Positions 36,501 through 47,655 of a stretch of DNA of 64,000 nucleotides are shown here, piece by piece. Every line of letters starts with the position of its first letter. The stretch's first letter is position 1. Source of the DNA: Laccaria trichodermophora (Eukaryota > Basidiomycota > Agaricomycetes > Agaricales > Hydnangiaceae); assembly GCA_018417955.1 (NCBI GenBank), contig JACTVC010000009.1, positions 1,426,001 to 1,490,000 of the forward strand, written 5' to 3'. The notes under the pieces are model-generated. The model ran no database searches, was not told the origin of the DNA, and saw only the letters and a list, made by a program, of their open reading frames with translations. The position numbers and the translations under genes are program-made.

Positions 36501-37607
36501 ATTCCAGACATGTCAAAAACCCTGAAGTCTGGTGGGCCGGGTGATGGGCAAGGACAAACGCCCCCACCGTGCCCGAGTTGAACGCGTAATCCGAGATCCT
36601 TGAGGCACGTTTTGTCAAAGAACTCGCCAGTCCATTTCTGAAGGCAGGATGTGTTTAATTTCTGTGGTTTTCCATCATATGAAAGCTTGCTTACTTCAAT
36701 TCGGTGCAACGGTGTCTCCCGGTGAGCCTTGACAATGCAAAACTGACAGCGAAGGTAGCATCCGCTTGAACAGTCCTTGCACTTGAAGATCCCCATCTCC
36801 TCATTACACTCCATGCAAAATTGATGCCCAAGAAAGTCTCCGAGACCATCGTGACGCAAGATCTCGTCAAGCGTAACGTCCCGAAATGAGAGCCACTCGA
36901 GGAGTTTGGACTTCAAAATAGAGATTGTTAGTTTGAGACTTGAACGAAGTTCGACATCTACATACCTGTGCATTACACGTTCTCTTTCGTTTACGCTTTG
37001 TTTCAGCGGGAGGCGTAGGATTACCAGAGAGGTGGGAAGAGGGGATGGAGTCGGCCTCATAGTCAGGAAACGTTGCATCATCAGCGGAAGTCGTGGCTAC
37101 GGAGGTTGGGTTGGCGACTGATGTGTTATGACTCCGATCTTTGTGCTTTCCTTTCAGGCGTCCGTTAGCACCAAGTGCGAGGGAGGTGATGCGTGAATTT
37201 GTTGGTAAAGATGATGTGCTGGGAGTGGTGTTTTCATGCTCTCGAGAACGAGCCGCGCGGAAGCCAGGACGAAGCCGCTGTTGCTTCACAGAAGACTGAG
37301 GCTCTGTACTCGAGTAACGACCTTCGTTCGTTAAAGTTGAAGGGTCAGCGCTTTGGGGCTCTCTGACGCGGGCGGGGCGGAAACCAGGAAGTCGGGGAAG
37401 AGGGTCCGCAGGAGTCTCGGGTTTGGAATTTGAGTATTCCCCAGCATGTGTAGGGCCACCCGTTGTCGTTAACGAGCTGGACGATGTGGCGTCTTGAGGC
37501 TCTGAGTCTCTGTTACGAGCAACACGGAAGCCAGGGGCGGGTCGAAGACGCTTTGTGGATATCGGAGGATGGGCACTGGGGTCGTCCTTATCTTTGCGCT
37601 TGGACAT
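33552..37607 (-). CDS. KDZ transposase with CxC2-like cysteine cluster
   Basis: The start is placed at MSKRKDKDD (37607). The first exon (to ~36968) is basic and Ser/Thr-rich. The CxC2-like cluster follows (FCMECNEEMGIFKCKDC, CQFCIVKAH, CPCPSPGPP, VNIDYCDCP), then TFHEHTLQGKGNLYDFYHL. The KDZ core includes GRGHDPAGV, CPACPHPGRNLP, NTCESEHDA and the diagnostic ITYDIGCQWSKN. Next come GYTKGAGRTCGEEVEITWSS, and a long helical C-terminal region ending in acidic DDIFDLD at 33552. About ten short introns read through in frame, e.g. GTAAGC at ~36703 and an acceptor CTCTACAG before YRYKEIH. Length (~1100 residues) fits the family. No break was found, so this copy may be active. The C-terminus abuts the left repeat array by ~45 bp. 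The accessory gene lies 1.3 kb upstream. Confidence 0.87.
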
Positions 37608-38878
37608 ACGCCTTGTGTGCTGGCAGTCGAGAGCCAAGACTGTGCAGACATCTTATGATAACAAAAGGAATGAGTATTGATATCGTCACGGCAAAGAATG
37701 AGAAAAAACAAATACGCACTGGTGATGGCACTGAGTGAATGAAATCGCTAAGGCAGGAATGAAGAGGAGTCAACGAAGCGCCCAATTTGGCAACTCGTGA
37801 TCTCCCTTAGATCAGCTTCGTTGGGCAAATCGTCTGTAAGGCCAATGTAAGGCAGATAGTTACATAGATAATTCAAAGAGAGAAATACCTATCTCGCGTT
37901 TCTCCTACGAGTCTCTTAAGGATACATTTTAAAGTAAGATAGAGTAAGTAGTCTACTCCTGACTTAACTTTGCTCATCTAGCAGCCGGATTTCAAGTTTC
38001 AGCCTTTCAGGACTCAGTCAACTTCCGAGTCCGAGTCGTACAGTCTGCATGCCAGTGCCTTTGACTGTGTCCAGCTTGACACGGTTTTTTTTTTCTTAGG
38101 TTCTCGAGATTTATGTGCAACAAGTAGACTACTTAGTACTAAGATTGTACTAAGACGCACGGGCAGCAGCAGACTCGGACTTGACACGGATTGAACTCCT
38201 CTTTCAATTAGAAGCTACTAGTATAAACAGCATCTGTACTTGAACCTATTCCTAAACCCATTGACGTACTAGTCTTCAAATTCTTTAAGTTGAACATGTA
38301 ACTACCACGATAGCTCAGGCTGTATGTGACGTTTGTGATTGGCGGTTGCTTGAACTTCGAGTAAGATAGTAAGTACTATAACAACTTACAGAACAATACA
38401 CCCAATGATTTTTTTGCGAACGGCCTGCGCTCATGTATGGATTCAGTCGGTACCATCTTAAGACTTCACACTTGCAACAGCTTGCAACTCACAGTGTCTA
38501 CTGAACATTTAGTCTGCCCTCAGTCACCTAATCGCGTCTAATCGCGTTGAGGTCTATCAGTGAGACTATTTAAAAGCCTCCATCGCAGTGTCTACTGAAC
38601 ATTTAGTCCACCCACAGTCACTTAATAGCGATGAGGTCTATTGTTGAGAAAACGGCATGGTATTCAACGAGAGCTTCAACGGAACAACAACGCTACAGCC
38701 ATTCAAAAGCGTCTACGAGATAACTACAACACCGCCTGAGAAATGGGTCCAAAAATGTGTTCGTCACCTGGCAACCTGGAAACTTTGACCAAACCCAACC
38801 TCTTAGCCTCAAAATAATTCTGGAGGGCCGCCTCACGAGTGTTGAAGCTACAGTGAGAATTTCCGGAAATACCGGTGG
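37608..38878. other. Spacer upstream of element 1 transposase
   Basis: 1.27 kb without a gene. There is a poly-T/pyrimidine run near 38083-38096 and a short direct repeat, CAGTGTCTACTGAACATTTA, at about 38491 and 38584. It presumably contains the transposase promoter. Confidence 0.4.
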
Positions 38879-40007
38879 TCAACGCACTAACATATGCCCT
38901 AGATTAAAAGGATATGAGATAATATGGTTGTCGGAGTCATAGTCGACGACTTACCAGCTTTCAAACACTCCACATTGTCTTCCGACAACAACCGAGTAAA
39001 ATTTGGCCCTAGACGACTGCTTGCGAGGCGAGGAATGAGGAGTTTGAAGCGTCGGCAGGCCACCGCGAGAACCAGGGAGGCTGTATGGTTCAACAAAGAA
39101 TTAGACAAACGTGCAACGGTGGTGGTGCCAAAATCGTCTAACCTGTATTGCTGATATGGAAATGAACGAATTTCAACCAAACCGTCCTGCTGAACATCAC
39201 CTCGACCATCGTTTTTAGATTTTTCGACGGAGACGTCACCTCGACCATCTTGTTGAGATTTTTCGACGGATACGTCACCTCGACCATCTTGTTGAGATTT
39301 TTTGACGGAGACGTCAGCCCGTCCGTCTGGTTGATCAGCCTCCGGGTAACTGATGTGTGGATAGCCCGGGTGAAAGCTATAGACCTTCACCTGCCCTGGG
39401 CGGAACATGGGGGATGCAGCAGTGGAGGGCGAAAGCACGGCGCCGTTAGTCAAAACACGACGCGGCGGGGTCAAACTTGCAGCAGGCTTTTGTTGAGAAT
39501 TTTCGAGGGAGAGGTCGGCCAATCCCAGTAGTTCGTTCGGCGAAAGCACATCGTCATTGGTCAAAACGAGACGCGGCGGGGTCAAGCTTGCAGCAGCTTC
39601 TTGTTGGCCACGTTTCGGGCGGGTGGCGTAGTTGATTGGAGGCGGTGGTCCTGTAATTGAAAGACTCAGTTATCACGAAATTCATTGAGGGGAGAGAATC
39701 ACCGTTCATGGTCAAGCTTGCAGCAGCTATTTGTTTGCCACGTTTCGGGCGGGTGGCATAGTTAATTGGAGGGGGTGGTCCTATAATCGAACAACTCAGT
39801 TGTCACGAAATTCGATGAGGGGAGAGAATCACCGTTCATCATCAGAGGGGACTTTGAGAGGGGGAAAATTGCGTGTGGTGTTGAGCTGGTGGCCGACAAG
39901 TGAGAAACCTGGAAAATAAAGTTAGCTGATTTTGAAAGACTTATTCGGAAACCAGAAAATTCTTCAATATCAGCCGATTTACGTTTTCTGTAGAAAACCG
40001 GCACCAT
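38879..40007 (-). CDS. KDZ accessory protein, proline-rich (element 1)
   Basis: Exons: 40007-39983, 39908-39833, 39780-39703, 39650-38955 and 38898-38879. The protein starts MVPVFYRKR and carries PPPPINYATRPKRG twice because an exon is duplicated (39703-39780 and the 5' part of the next exon, with near-identical introns). Tandem copies of TPPR(L/R)VLTN follow, then three or four repeats of about 13 residues (DGRGDVSVEKSQQ), and a C-terminal segment ending ECLKAGHMLVR. It starts 90 bp from the divergently transcribed partner gene. The PPPPINYATRPK start is shared with the accessory gene of element 2, but this copy lacks the RNase H1-like C-terminal domain seen there. The function is unknown. 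Confidence 0.65.
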
Positions 40008-40097
40008 CCACTTGCCACGTCAGTTGAACTCAACATCCATCTAGAACATAAACAACCTTCGTTACAATACAGCCAACCTACTGCCGCATCGACGACC
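40008..40097. promoter_or_regulatory. Bidirectional promoter region, element 1
   Basis: Only 90 bp separate the start codons of the accessory gene (minus) and the partner gene (plus), so the two probably share a promoter. The equivalent gap in element 2 is 53 bp (55748-55800). Both regions include CTTGCCAC. No TATA box is obvious. Confidence 0.5.
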
Positions 40098-42834
40098 ATG
40101 ACGCGCCGCAAATGGACCAGCCCACCACAAGAGAAATGGCTTAAGGAACGCCTTTCGGCCTTCACCGATTCCCAAGCCGACAAGAGAACATCAACTCATT
40201 TTTTTCCTGACATCCTCAAGGAATGGAGGAAGTTATGGCCTCTCGGAGAGCCTACAAAGGACGAACTTGCTACTGCTGGCAGTCCTGAGGAAGCTACCAA
40301 GGCAAAGAAGGATAAAGAGGACGAGGTACGTGAATGCCCTTGACGTAGAATATACACATCACTCACATGAATGGCAGCGGATCAAAAGTTGGTTTCATAA
40401 CCACACTCGAGGCTCGACGTCAGGTTCGGGAACTCGGGGCGTTTTGAAGATCACGCAACCAAGGCTTCGCCAAGAATGGCAAGTCTATCAGACGATGACA
40501 TACGAGGTTAAATGGAAGACCGTAATAGATAGTGAATGGGAGGCTTACAAGAAGAAATGGAATGAAGACAACCCTGGCATCAAGGTTCCTCAAGGGCGTT
40601 TTGCTTTCATGAACTCGTTCCTCAAAAGCAAGTACACGGAGGAAACAGAGGAAGTAAAGGCGGACGTCAGGAAGCGCCGGGCTGCGATGAAAGCCCAGAT
40701 CGATGCAGAGACCGACGAACGAAATCAAGCCTACCAGACGTGAGTAAAGGAAATGATGTGTCAGAAAGAGTCACATACCGTTTCCGCAGTGCCATTGATA
40801 AGCTTCCCCGCACTCTATCCCTGATGGGGGAATCAATCTCCAAGCAAACGGGATGGTTCGTGACTTTCCTAGTCGGAGGACCTGAACCACGTCAGAACGG
40901 TAAAATAATGACGTTCATGTAAGGCCATGCACTTTCCGTGGTGTCGTGTTCTTGCTAACTAGTGGATAAGGTTAAATTGTGGCAAGACGGGTGACGAATT
41001 GGACTTCGAAGGTTTTCTTGGAGAGGCCGCCTATGACGAACATATTGTCGACCCGTTTGACGATTTCCTACACAAGGCGTTCCGTAAGTCCTGTGCATAA
41101 TAAGCCAATCGTTTGCTAACAAGTCATTAGCTGCTGAGCTCCGCATAGGAAGAGGGTTAAATTCGAAATCTAACTCACCTGAAGCAGTGGAGGAGAGCGG
41201 TACCGAAAACGCCGACGACAATGAGGTAGGCGTTGAGAACAAAAATGGTGCCGTTAACGAGGAGGATGCCAATGAAAAAGTCGGCGTCGATAAGAGAGAA
41301 GGCCACAAGGACGTCGGCAGCGCGAGAGACGGAGAGAAGAAGAAGAAGGGAGAAGGTGTAAAAACCAAGAAAAAAGGCGGGAAGTCGGCGTACGAGCTCA
41401 CTCGAGATGCAAATATTGCCCGAAACAAGGAGTTGTTGCGCCAAGCCATGGAGAAGTTCGAGATAGAATCCACAAAGAAAGGCGACAAGGAGGAATCGGG
41501 TACGCCGAAGGAGAAAGAAAGCGTTGGGGAAGAACAGGAAGGGAGTTCAGGCCCGCTCGAGAAAGAAAGCGTCGGGGAAGAACAGGGAAGGAGATTAGGT
41601 CCGCTCCAAGAATTGAGGTGAGGACACGCGTACCTTGCGTTGTACCCCAAACTGAACTCCCTTTATCAAGAAACGGGTCCTCTTCCACGACGCCTGAGAA
41701 TGTCATGGTGAACGTCAACGGGATCAACGATAACTCCGAGGCTCGTGACCCACCGGAGATTGGAATCGTCAGATCGGACGAGCTGTCTCTGAGCGCTGTT
41801 GCAACAGCGCTCAAGGAGTCCTTCCCCCCTGCCTCCACTCCTCCACCTCTGCCAGTGCCAACAGGCCCCGCCAGTACTAACCCAGTTGCATTTGAGCCCA
41901 CGTTATCCGCCAGCCCGACCCATACTCCAGAACCTCTCACCGCGCAAGAGCCACATTCAGCACCTACTTCCACTCAGCTCCCATCAGCTGTCACCCTGCC
42001 TGCTTCACTCGCGCCGTCTACCATAGCCGAGGACTCCACTACCCCTTCTCAAGTGCACACGACACCTACAACCGCTGATGACGGCACACAGGACTCTGAT
42101 ATAGGAACGCCAATGGACGTCGATAGTGATGACGTGGCTTCTCGGCTTGCAGCTAATCCCCCTACTTGGCTTGTCAACACTGGTATGCCGGGTTACCTGC
42201 GCGGTATTTCGAAGGATAAGGCGTGGCAAGAGCTTATTAGCTCGCTCTTTCGTTTAGAAGGCGTGAATACGACTACTGGGGTAAGTTCCTATCTTTACTC
42301 AAGTTGTTATGCTACGACATACTGACCATACTTTGCAGAACTTACCGACCACTTCGCGTCCTGCTGAGGTTGCAGCATGGATCAAGAATAAGAAGAAGGA
42401 GGTACCGCCTGAGGTCAACCTGGATACCTATGGCTCGTCCTTCATGGCTTGGTGGTTTGCCATTCAGCCGACCTGGAGGTTGTCCGAGAACGCATCGTTC
42501 GTCTACGACACCCCGCCTGATGAGGATTGGCGATTACTCCGTAAAGGTGGATCTGCCGGCCTCTATACGGTTGTCGTCGCTCTTTCGTGGTGGATCCGAG
42601 CGTTGCCTTCGGATCTTCCCCCTTGCTTACGTGCGTGGTCGGCCGTCCAAGACGTTCAATGGGTCATCGATCAGATCTATAACATGGTCTCACATACCCA
42701 CAAAGGAACCAAGCGAGGTTGCGAAGATCCTGCCCTCCCAGCCCCACAGTTAAGGAAGGCCAAAAGGTAAGTTTGAACACTTATATGGTTTTCATCAACT
42801 AACATATCCTTGGTGTAGATGTCGTTCCGGTTAA
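40098..42834 (+). CDS. KDZ partner protein, unknown function (element 1)
   Basis: Eight exons splice cleanly: 40098-40325, 40378-40739, 40790-40918, 40971-41083, 41131-41617, 41671-42280, 42339-42766 and 42819-42834. The protein starts MTRRKWTSPPQEKWLKERL. It has a conserved helical block (SWFHNHTRGSTSG, QEWQVYQTMTY), then INKLPRT-like DKLPRTLSLMGES and GWFVTFLVGGPEP. A charged Glu/Lys segment with YELTRDANIARNKELL follows, then a long Pro/Ser/Thr-rich linker. The C-terminal domain has WQELISSLFRLEGVN, SRPAEVAAWIKNKKK, FMAWWFAIQPTW and a RKGGSAGLYTVVVALSWW motif. It is about 750 residues. The C-terminal part is highly similar to the element 2 copy, showing that it belongs to the transposon. 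No catalytic motif is recognised. Confidence 0.75.
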
Positions 42835-43130
42835 ATATTTTCATCAACTCATCCTTTAATGTAGATGTTGTTCAGGTTGATCAAGTGCTTTCGTGACTCG
42901 TAGACACTGTCCCTGACACTCTTGACACCTTACATGCTGGTCATGAATTCAATTTCTCTTTTTGCCGTGCAAATTAATCCCAATTAAGCAGTATTGAAAG
43001 CTGCAATAAAAGTAATGAAAAGTGCTCTGAATAGATTTTGTAAGGTGCTGCATTGATATTTCTGTGCTAAGTAATCAAAATCAAAATGATATCACATGGA
43101 TAGTGAATGAAATTCGCTTTATAGTGCCAT
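42835..43130. other. Spacer between partner gene and right array (element 1)
   Basis: No gene. It contains a short duplicate of the terminal exon region (TAGATGTCGTTCCGGTT at 42816 and TAGATGTTGTTCAGGTT at 42862). Confidence 0.4.
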
Positions 43131-44085
43131 GGATAATTAATGATATCGCAATGATGTTGGTCAGATAAGTAATGAAAATTCCAATAATATCCCCCAGGCA
43201 TCTAATGAAAATCACAATGATATCGGCCAGATAACTAATGAAAATCGCAATGATATTGGCCAAGTAGCTAATGAAATTTCCAATAATATCGCCCATGTAT
43301 CTAATGAAAATGACAATGATATCGCCCAGGTATCTAATGAAAATGACAATGATATCGGCCAGATAAATAATGAAAATCGCAATGATATTGGCCAAGTAGG
43401 TAATGAAATTTCCAATGATATTGCCCAGGTTTCTAATGAAAATCACAATGATATTGGCCAAGTAGCTAATGAAATTTCCAATGATATCGCCCAGGTTTCT
43501 AATGAAAATCGCAATGATATTGGCCAAGTAGCTAATGAAATTGCCAATGATATCGCCCAGGTTTCTAATGAAAATCACAATGATATCGGCCAGATAAATA
43601 ATGAAAATCGCAATGATATTGGCCAAGTAGCTAATGAAATTGCCAATGATATCGCCCAGGTTTCTAATGAAAATCGCAATGATATCGGCCAGATAAATAA
43701 TGAAAATCGCAATGATATTGGCCAAGTAGCTAATGAAATTTCCAATGATATCGCCCAGGTTTCTAATGAAAATCACAATGATATCGGCCAGATAAATAAT
43801 GAAAATCGCAATGATATTGGCCAAGTAGCTAATGAAATTTCCAATGATATCGCCCAGGTTTCTAATGAAAATCGCAATGATATCGGCCAGATAAATAATG
43901 AAAATCGCAATGATATTGGCCAAGTAGCTAATGAAATTTCCAATGATATCGCCCATGTATCTAATGAAAATGACAATGATATTGGCCAGATAACTAATGA
44001 AAATCACAATGATATCAGTCAGATAACTAATGAAAATCGCAATGATATTGGCCAAGTAGCTAATGAAAATTGCCTAATGAAAAGG
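43131..44085 (-). repeat. Right subterminal array of 33-bp repeats (element 1)
   Basis: About 28 units of the same 33-bp repeats as at 32226-33505, in opposite orientation (GCCAAGTAGCTAATGAAATT, CAATGATATCGCCCAGG). Long periodic frames on the minus strand are a by-product. Confidence 0.9.
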
Positions 44086-44187
44086 CATGGTAACTGGAAT
44101 GATGCCTATCATAAAGACTGTGGACTTATACACAGGGAGCCCTAGGCAGTTACCTTATTTTTATGATAAAGGTGGTACCCACTAGTG

Positions 44188-47100
44188 ACCTGCAGACAAT
44201 GTGTTTGACAAATAACTCTGCGAATTCCTCAGCGGTGAGGCCCGTCGTACATGGAATGAACGTTCCCTGTTTAGTGAGTCTATCTACTACCACGAAAATT
44301 GCATTGAAGTTGTCGGACCAGGGCAGATTCACTATGAAATCCATGGCTATGGACTGATACGGACGCGAAGGAATGGGGTTAGGTATCAAAAACCCGAACT
44401 TATTGAAATTCCTGAATTTAGTCTTCTGGCAGGCATCGCAAGACTTGCAATATTCCAGTACGTCACTTTTCATTCTTTTCCAGTAGAACTTCTGGCTTAA
44501 TTTTTGCCATAGACGCTCTGGTCCTGCGTGAGCCGACTCTAGCGGATTCTCGTGGGCCTCCCTCAAGACTAGATTTCGTTTCGACTTGGGGACGCATAAG
44601 CGTGGCTGGTAGTCCTCGTCCAGGAAGAATAGTAAGCCTCTTTGATCTTTTAGAAATCTTCCATCTTGCTTCCAATTATCTACTTCGCGCTTCTCGTCCT
44701 TCCAAACTGTTCTAAACGAATGATCCAGCTCGTAATCTTTCACCCAATCTTTGATGAACTCTGGGTCCATTTCTACGTGTAGATTTGGGGCTGGGTTGGA
44801 GGCATCCCAGTAATCCTCCCCGACCGGCAAGGTGTCCAACGTCTCGTCGTCTTGCAACGATGGATTCCTCAAGTCAGTGTCTTCCGCTTCAGCCTCATCT
44901 TCGTCGTCCGAGAATGCTTCCGTTGACCAGGTTGATTTCAGCCCTTCAATACATTCCTTGATGCCCCAAGCTACGAAGGTTTCTTTAAACAAAGGACGGG
45001 CGAAAGTGCGCTCCTGTTCTTCGGCGTGGGAGGAGTCCGTCATTATGCTTGGACCCGGATCAATCCCTGGAGATGTGTGCTCAGGTGCCGCTCGAGGTAG
45101 ACGAGACAAAGGGTCTACGTTAGAGTGCACTCTCCCTGCCCTGTGTATAATTTCTAAACCAGGTGCGTATGCGGAGAAGACCGCTCCCCACGCCGCTAGC
45201 CGACGATTGGAATTTTCATATGTGCGTGCCCATTGGAGTGCGGAGTGATCCGTAACCAGTAAAATCCTTTCGCCTTCGATGTACGGCTGGAATTTGACTA
45301 GGCCTTCTTTAGCTGCTAAAGCTTCTCTTTCGGTGGTCGAATAACGAGTTTCTGCGCCTTTGAAAGTCCTCGACCAGTACGCTATGACACGCTCAACGTG
45401 TACCATCGACGAATCAAAGTCTGCACCCCATTGGTCGTCCGCTGGGCTGTCCTGTGTCTTCGTGCTCAAAGTCGTAGTCAGTTTGGGAGGTGGTAATCCT
45501 TCGTCGTACGCTTTCCTTAGGCGCTGGTACGCTTTCGTTCCTTTGAGGTCTTTGACTTGAATTGGCTGAACTTGTTGTAGAGCACATCCGGCTGCTTCAT
45601 CTGATGCATCTGTGTACAGTCGATAAGGTCTGCCTTCTATGGGGTGACCCAAAACTGGGCTCGAACGCAGAGCGTCTTTCGAAGCTTGGAAGGCATGTTC
45701 CTCTTTGGCCCCCCATTTCCACTTGCATCCCTTGCGCATTAGCTGAAATAGCGGGGCGCAAATAAAAGCGTAGTAAGGGATGAAAGCTGAAAAATATACG
45801 ACCATGCCCAGAAAAGCTTGCAACTGTGACAACTTCTTGGGCCTCTCCAGTTCCAAGATCGCTTTAACTTTTTCCAAGTGAGTCGAAAGACCCAGTCTCG
45901 AAACCTTATGCCCTAATAGAAGAATCGAACCGTAAAACAGGTGACATTTATTCGGCGAAAGCGTGATACCCGCTGTCTCAATGGCCTCCAGCACTTTGTC
46001 TAAGTGCGTTATATGATCTTCGTAGGATTTTGAGAAAACCACTATGTCGTCGATATAGACTAGGCAAAACAACCAAAGGTAGGGTGCTAGAATGCCCTGC
46101 ATCACTCTCTGAAAGATAGAGGGCCCGTTTCTCAAGCCAAAGGGCATCCTTTTGAACTGGAATAACCCCCGGTGAGTGCGAAACGCGGTTTTCTCTACAT
46201 CCTCCTCGTCGAGCTCTAACTGTGTGAAACCTGATAGAGCGTCCAACGAGGACAAGACCTGAGCTCCTGAGAGCGACGACAGAATCTCGGACTGGCGTGG
46301 GATTGGGAATTCGTCGGGGATTGTGACCGCATTCAATTTCCGATAATCGACACAGAATCTTGGCTTGCCGTTCCGGTATGCGATGACTACTGGCGCGCTC
46401 CACAGACTAATGGAAGGCTCGATCACATCCTGTTCGAACCACTTGTCCATTTGTTCGTCCATCACGCGCCTTTTCTCCGGGGAGCTACCGTACATTGGTA
46501 CAGCTATCGGGACCTGACCGTCTACTGTTCGGATGTGAACTTTTGTAGGTAAGTGTCCTAACCTCCCATCAAATCCGAAAGCCTTCTGCCGTTTATGCAG
46601 CATTGTCCAGGCTTGAGTCTTTAGGTGCTCTGGTAAGGTGCCTACGTCGATTAGCTCTTCCATTTGTGCTGATGGATAATCTGTAAGGTCGGGCATGGCG
46701 GCGGTTTTCGGTCCGTATTCCTCCTCTTCTTCCGGGATTGGGTGACTGGATGCCGTTGGATTGTCGCTCGCTGAGTTCTCTGTCTGCATTTGTGCCTCGA
46801 TGATAGTCGTGATAGCCGTAGCGTGTCTGGTAAGAACTTCTACTCTTTCCATTGAAGCAGGGGTCTCAAAGAAATCGTTTGGGTCGTGCAGTGATCCTAT
46901 GACTTCCCCTCGGCGCACATATCTAGGTTGGTCCGTAGGGTTGGCAATCGGAACCCAAGGGTTGCGGGCAGAAATCAGCGTGTTCGGTACAGCGAAGTAC
47001 GAATCGTTTGCATTAGCCAGTAGACTTTTTTGTACTAGCCAGTCCTTATCTGCCTCGAATTGACCATCTACTTTAATACGACGACAGCTATGAGGTTTCA

Positions 47101-47557
47101 GAATGTAATCTTCGGAAGCTCTCACTGTCTTCTCTTCGACGCCAAACTTGACTTTGCGACGATGTCGCCTAGCTTTTTCCCGCCTATGATTTTTGGCTTT
47201 GACGAATTTATTCACCAACAAGGTACTCTGCCTCATTCTGTCAAAGTCGGTAGTCCGGTCCACTCGTTCCGCCACGATCTCATGCTCCAGGCCCGCGAAA
47301 TGAATCTTAGTCCCCGTCTCGACGTTTCTGGTGACGGCTAGCTCGTAGTTCAGCTGGTAATCCTCTCCCAGAAGTATCGGCACCGTCATGTTTGGAACTA
47401 CGTATGCCTCCGCTTCCGATTCCAGGAGTACTCCATCCGTTGTTTCCATGAAGATGGGAATTTGAACGTAGCCCTTGAGCCTCTCGTTCTTATCTGTAAG
47501 TTGCCATAACTTCATTCTCATTCCTTGCTGGATACGAGGCGCTCCTTTCAGGCTGTT
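44188..47557 (-). pseudogene. pol: Gypsy pol (protease end, RT, RNase H, partial integrase)
   Basis: The reading frame runs without a stop from the KDZ insertion to the truncation. It begins inside the protease-like segment (SLKGAPRIQ, PILLGEDYQLNYE). The reverse transcriptase has FCVDYRKLNAVT, LDALSGFTQ, FKRMPFGLRNGP and the catalytic YIDD (about 46045-46058). RNase H follows with LYTDASD, TEREALAA and VTDHSALQW. The integrase zinc finger (LREAHENPLESAHAG ... CKSCDACQ) precedes MDFIVNLPW, which has the first catalytic Asp. The frame is cut shortly after (ELFVKHIVCR), before the second Asp and the Glu. The integrase would therefore be inactive. These enzymes make and insert the retrotransposon cDNA. 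The last few codons at 44150-44187 belong to KDZ element 1. Confidence 0.9.
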
Positions 47558-47564
47558 GAAGAAC
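47558..47564. repeat. Left target duplication of KDZ element 2
   Basis: GAAGAAC, matched at 59374-59380. One more base would make TGAAGAAC/GGAAGAAC, an 8-bp site with a single mismatch, which is the usual length for KDZ. Confidence 0.78.
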
Positions 47565-47655
47565 GATGGGTGGTAACCACTTATATGATAAAAACCAGAC
47601 ATCTGCCTGGAGGGCGATATCCTCAGTGCCTTGAGGTTCAATGAGACATTTCATT

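Larger units (their letters stand above)
32116..44187. mobile_element. CxC2-KDZ element 1 (12.1 kb), coding genes intact
   Basis: Terminal inverted repeats of ~110 bp (32116-32217 and 44086-44187) share GTGGGTACCAC, AAGGTAACTGCCTAGGG and CCACAGTCTTTATGATAG. Inside each lies an array of 33-bp repeats facing inward. It contains three genes: transposase (minus, 33552-37607), accessory protein (minus, 38879-40007) and partner protein (plus, 40098-42834). The base 7-mers outside the ends (AGCACTG and ACCTGCA) do not match, and the left neighbour is hAT while the right is Gypsy integrase. It therefore did not reach this site by a simple insertion. Confidence 0.82.
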
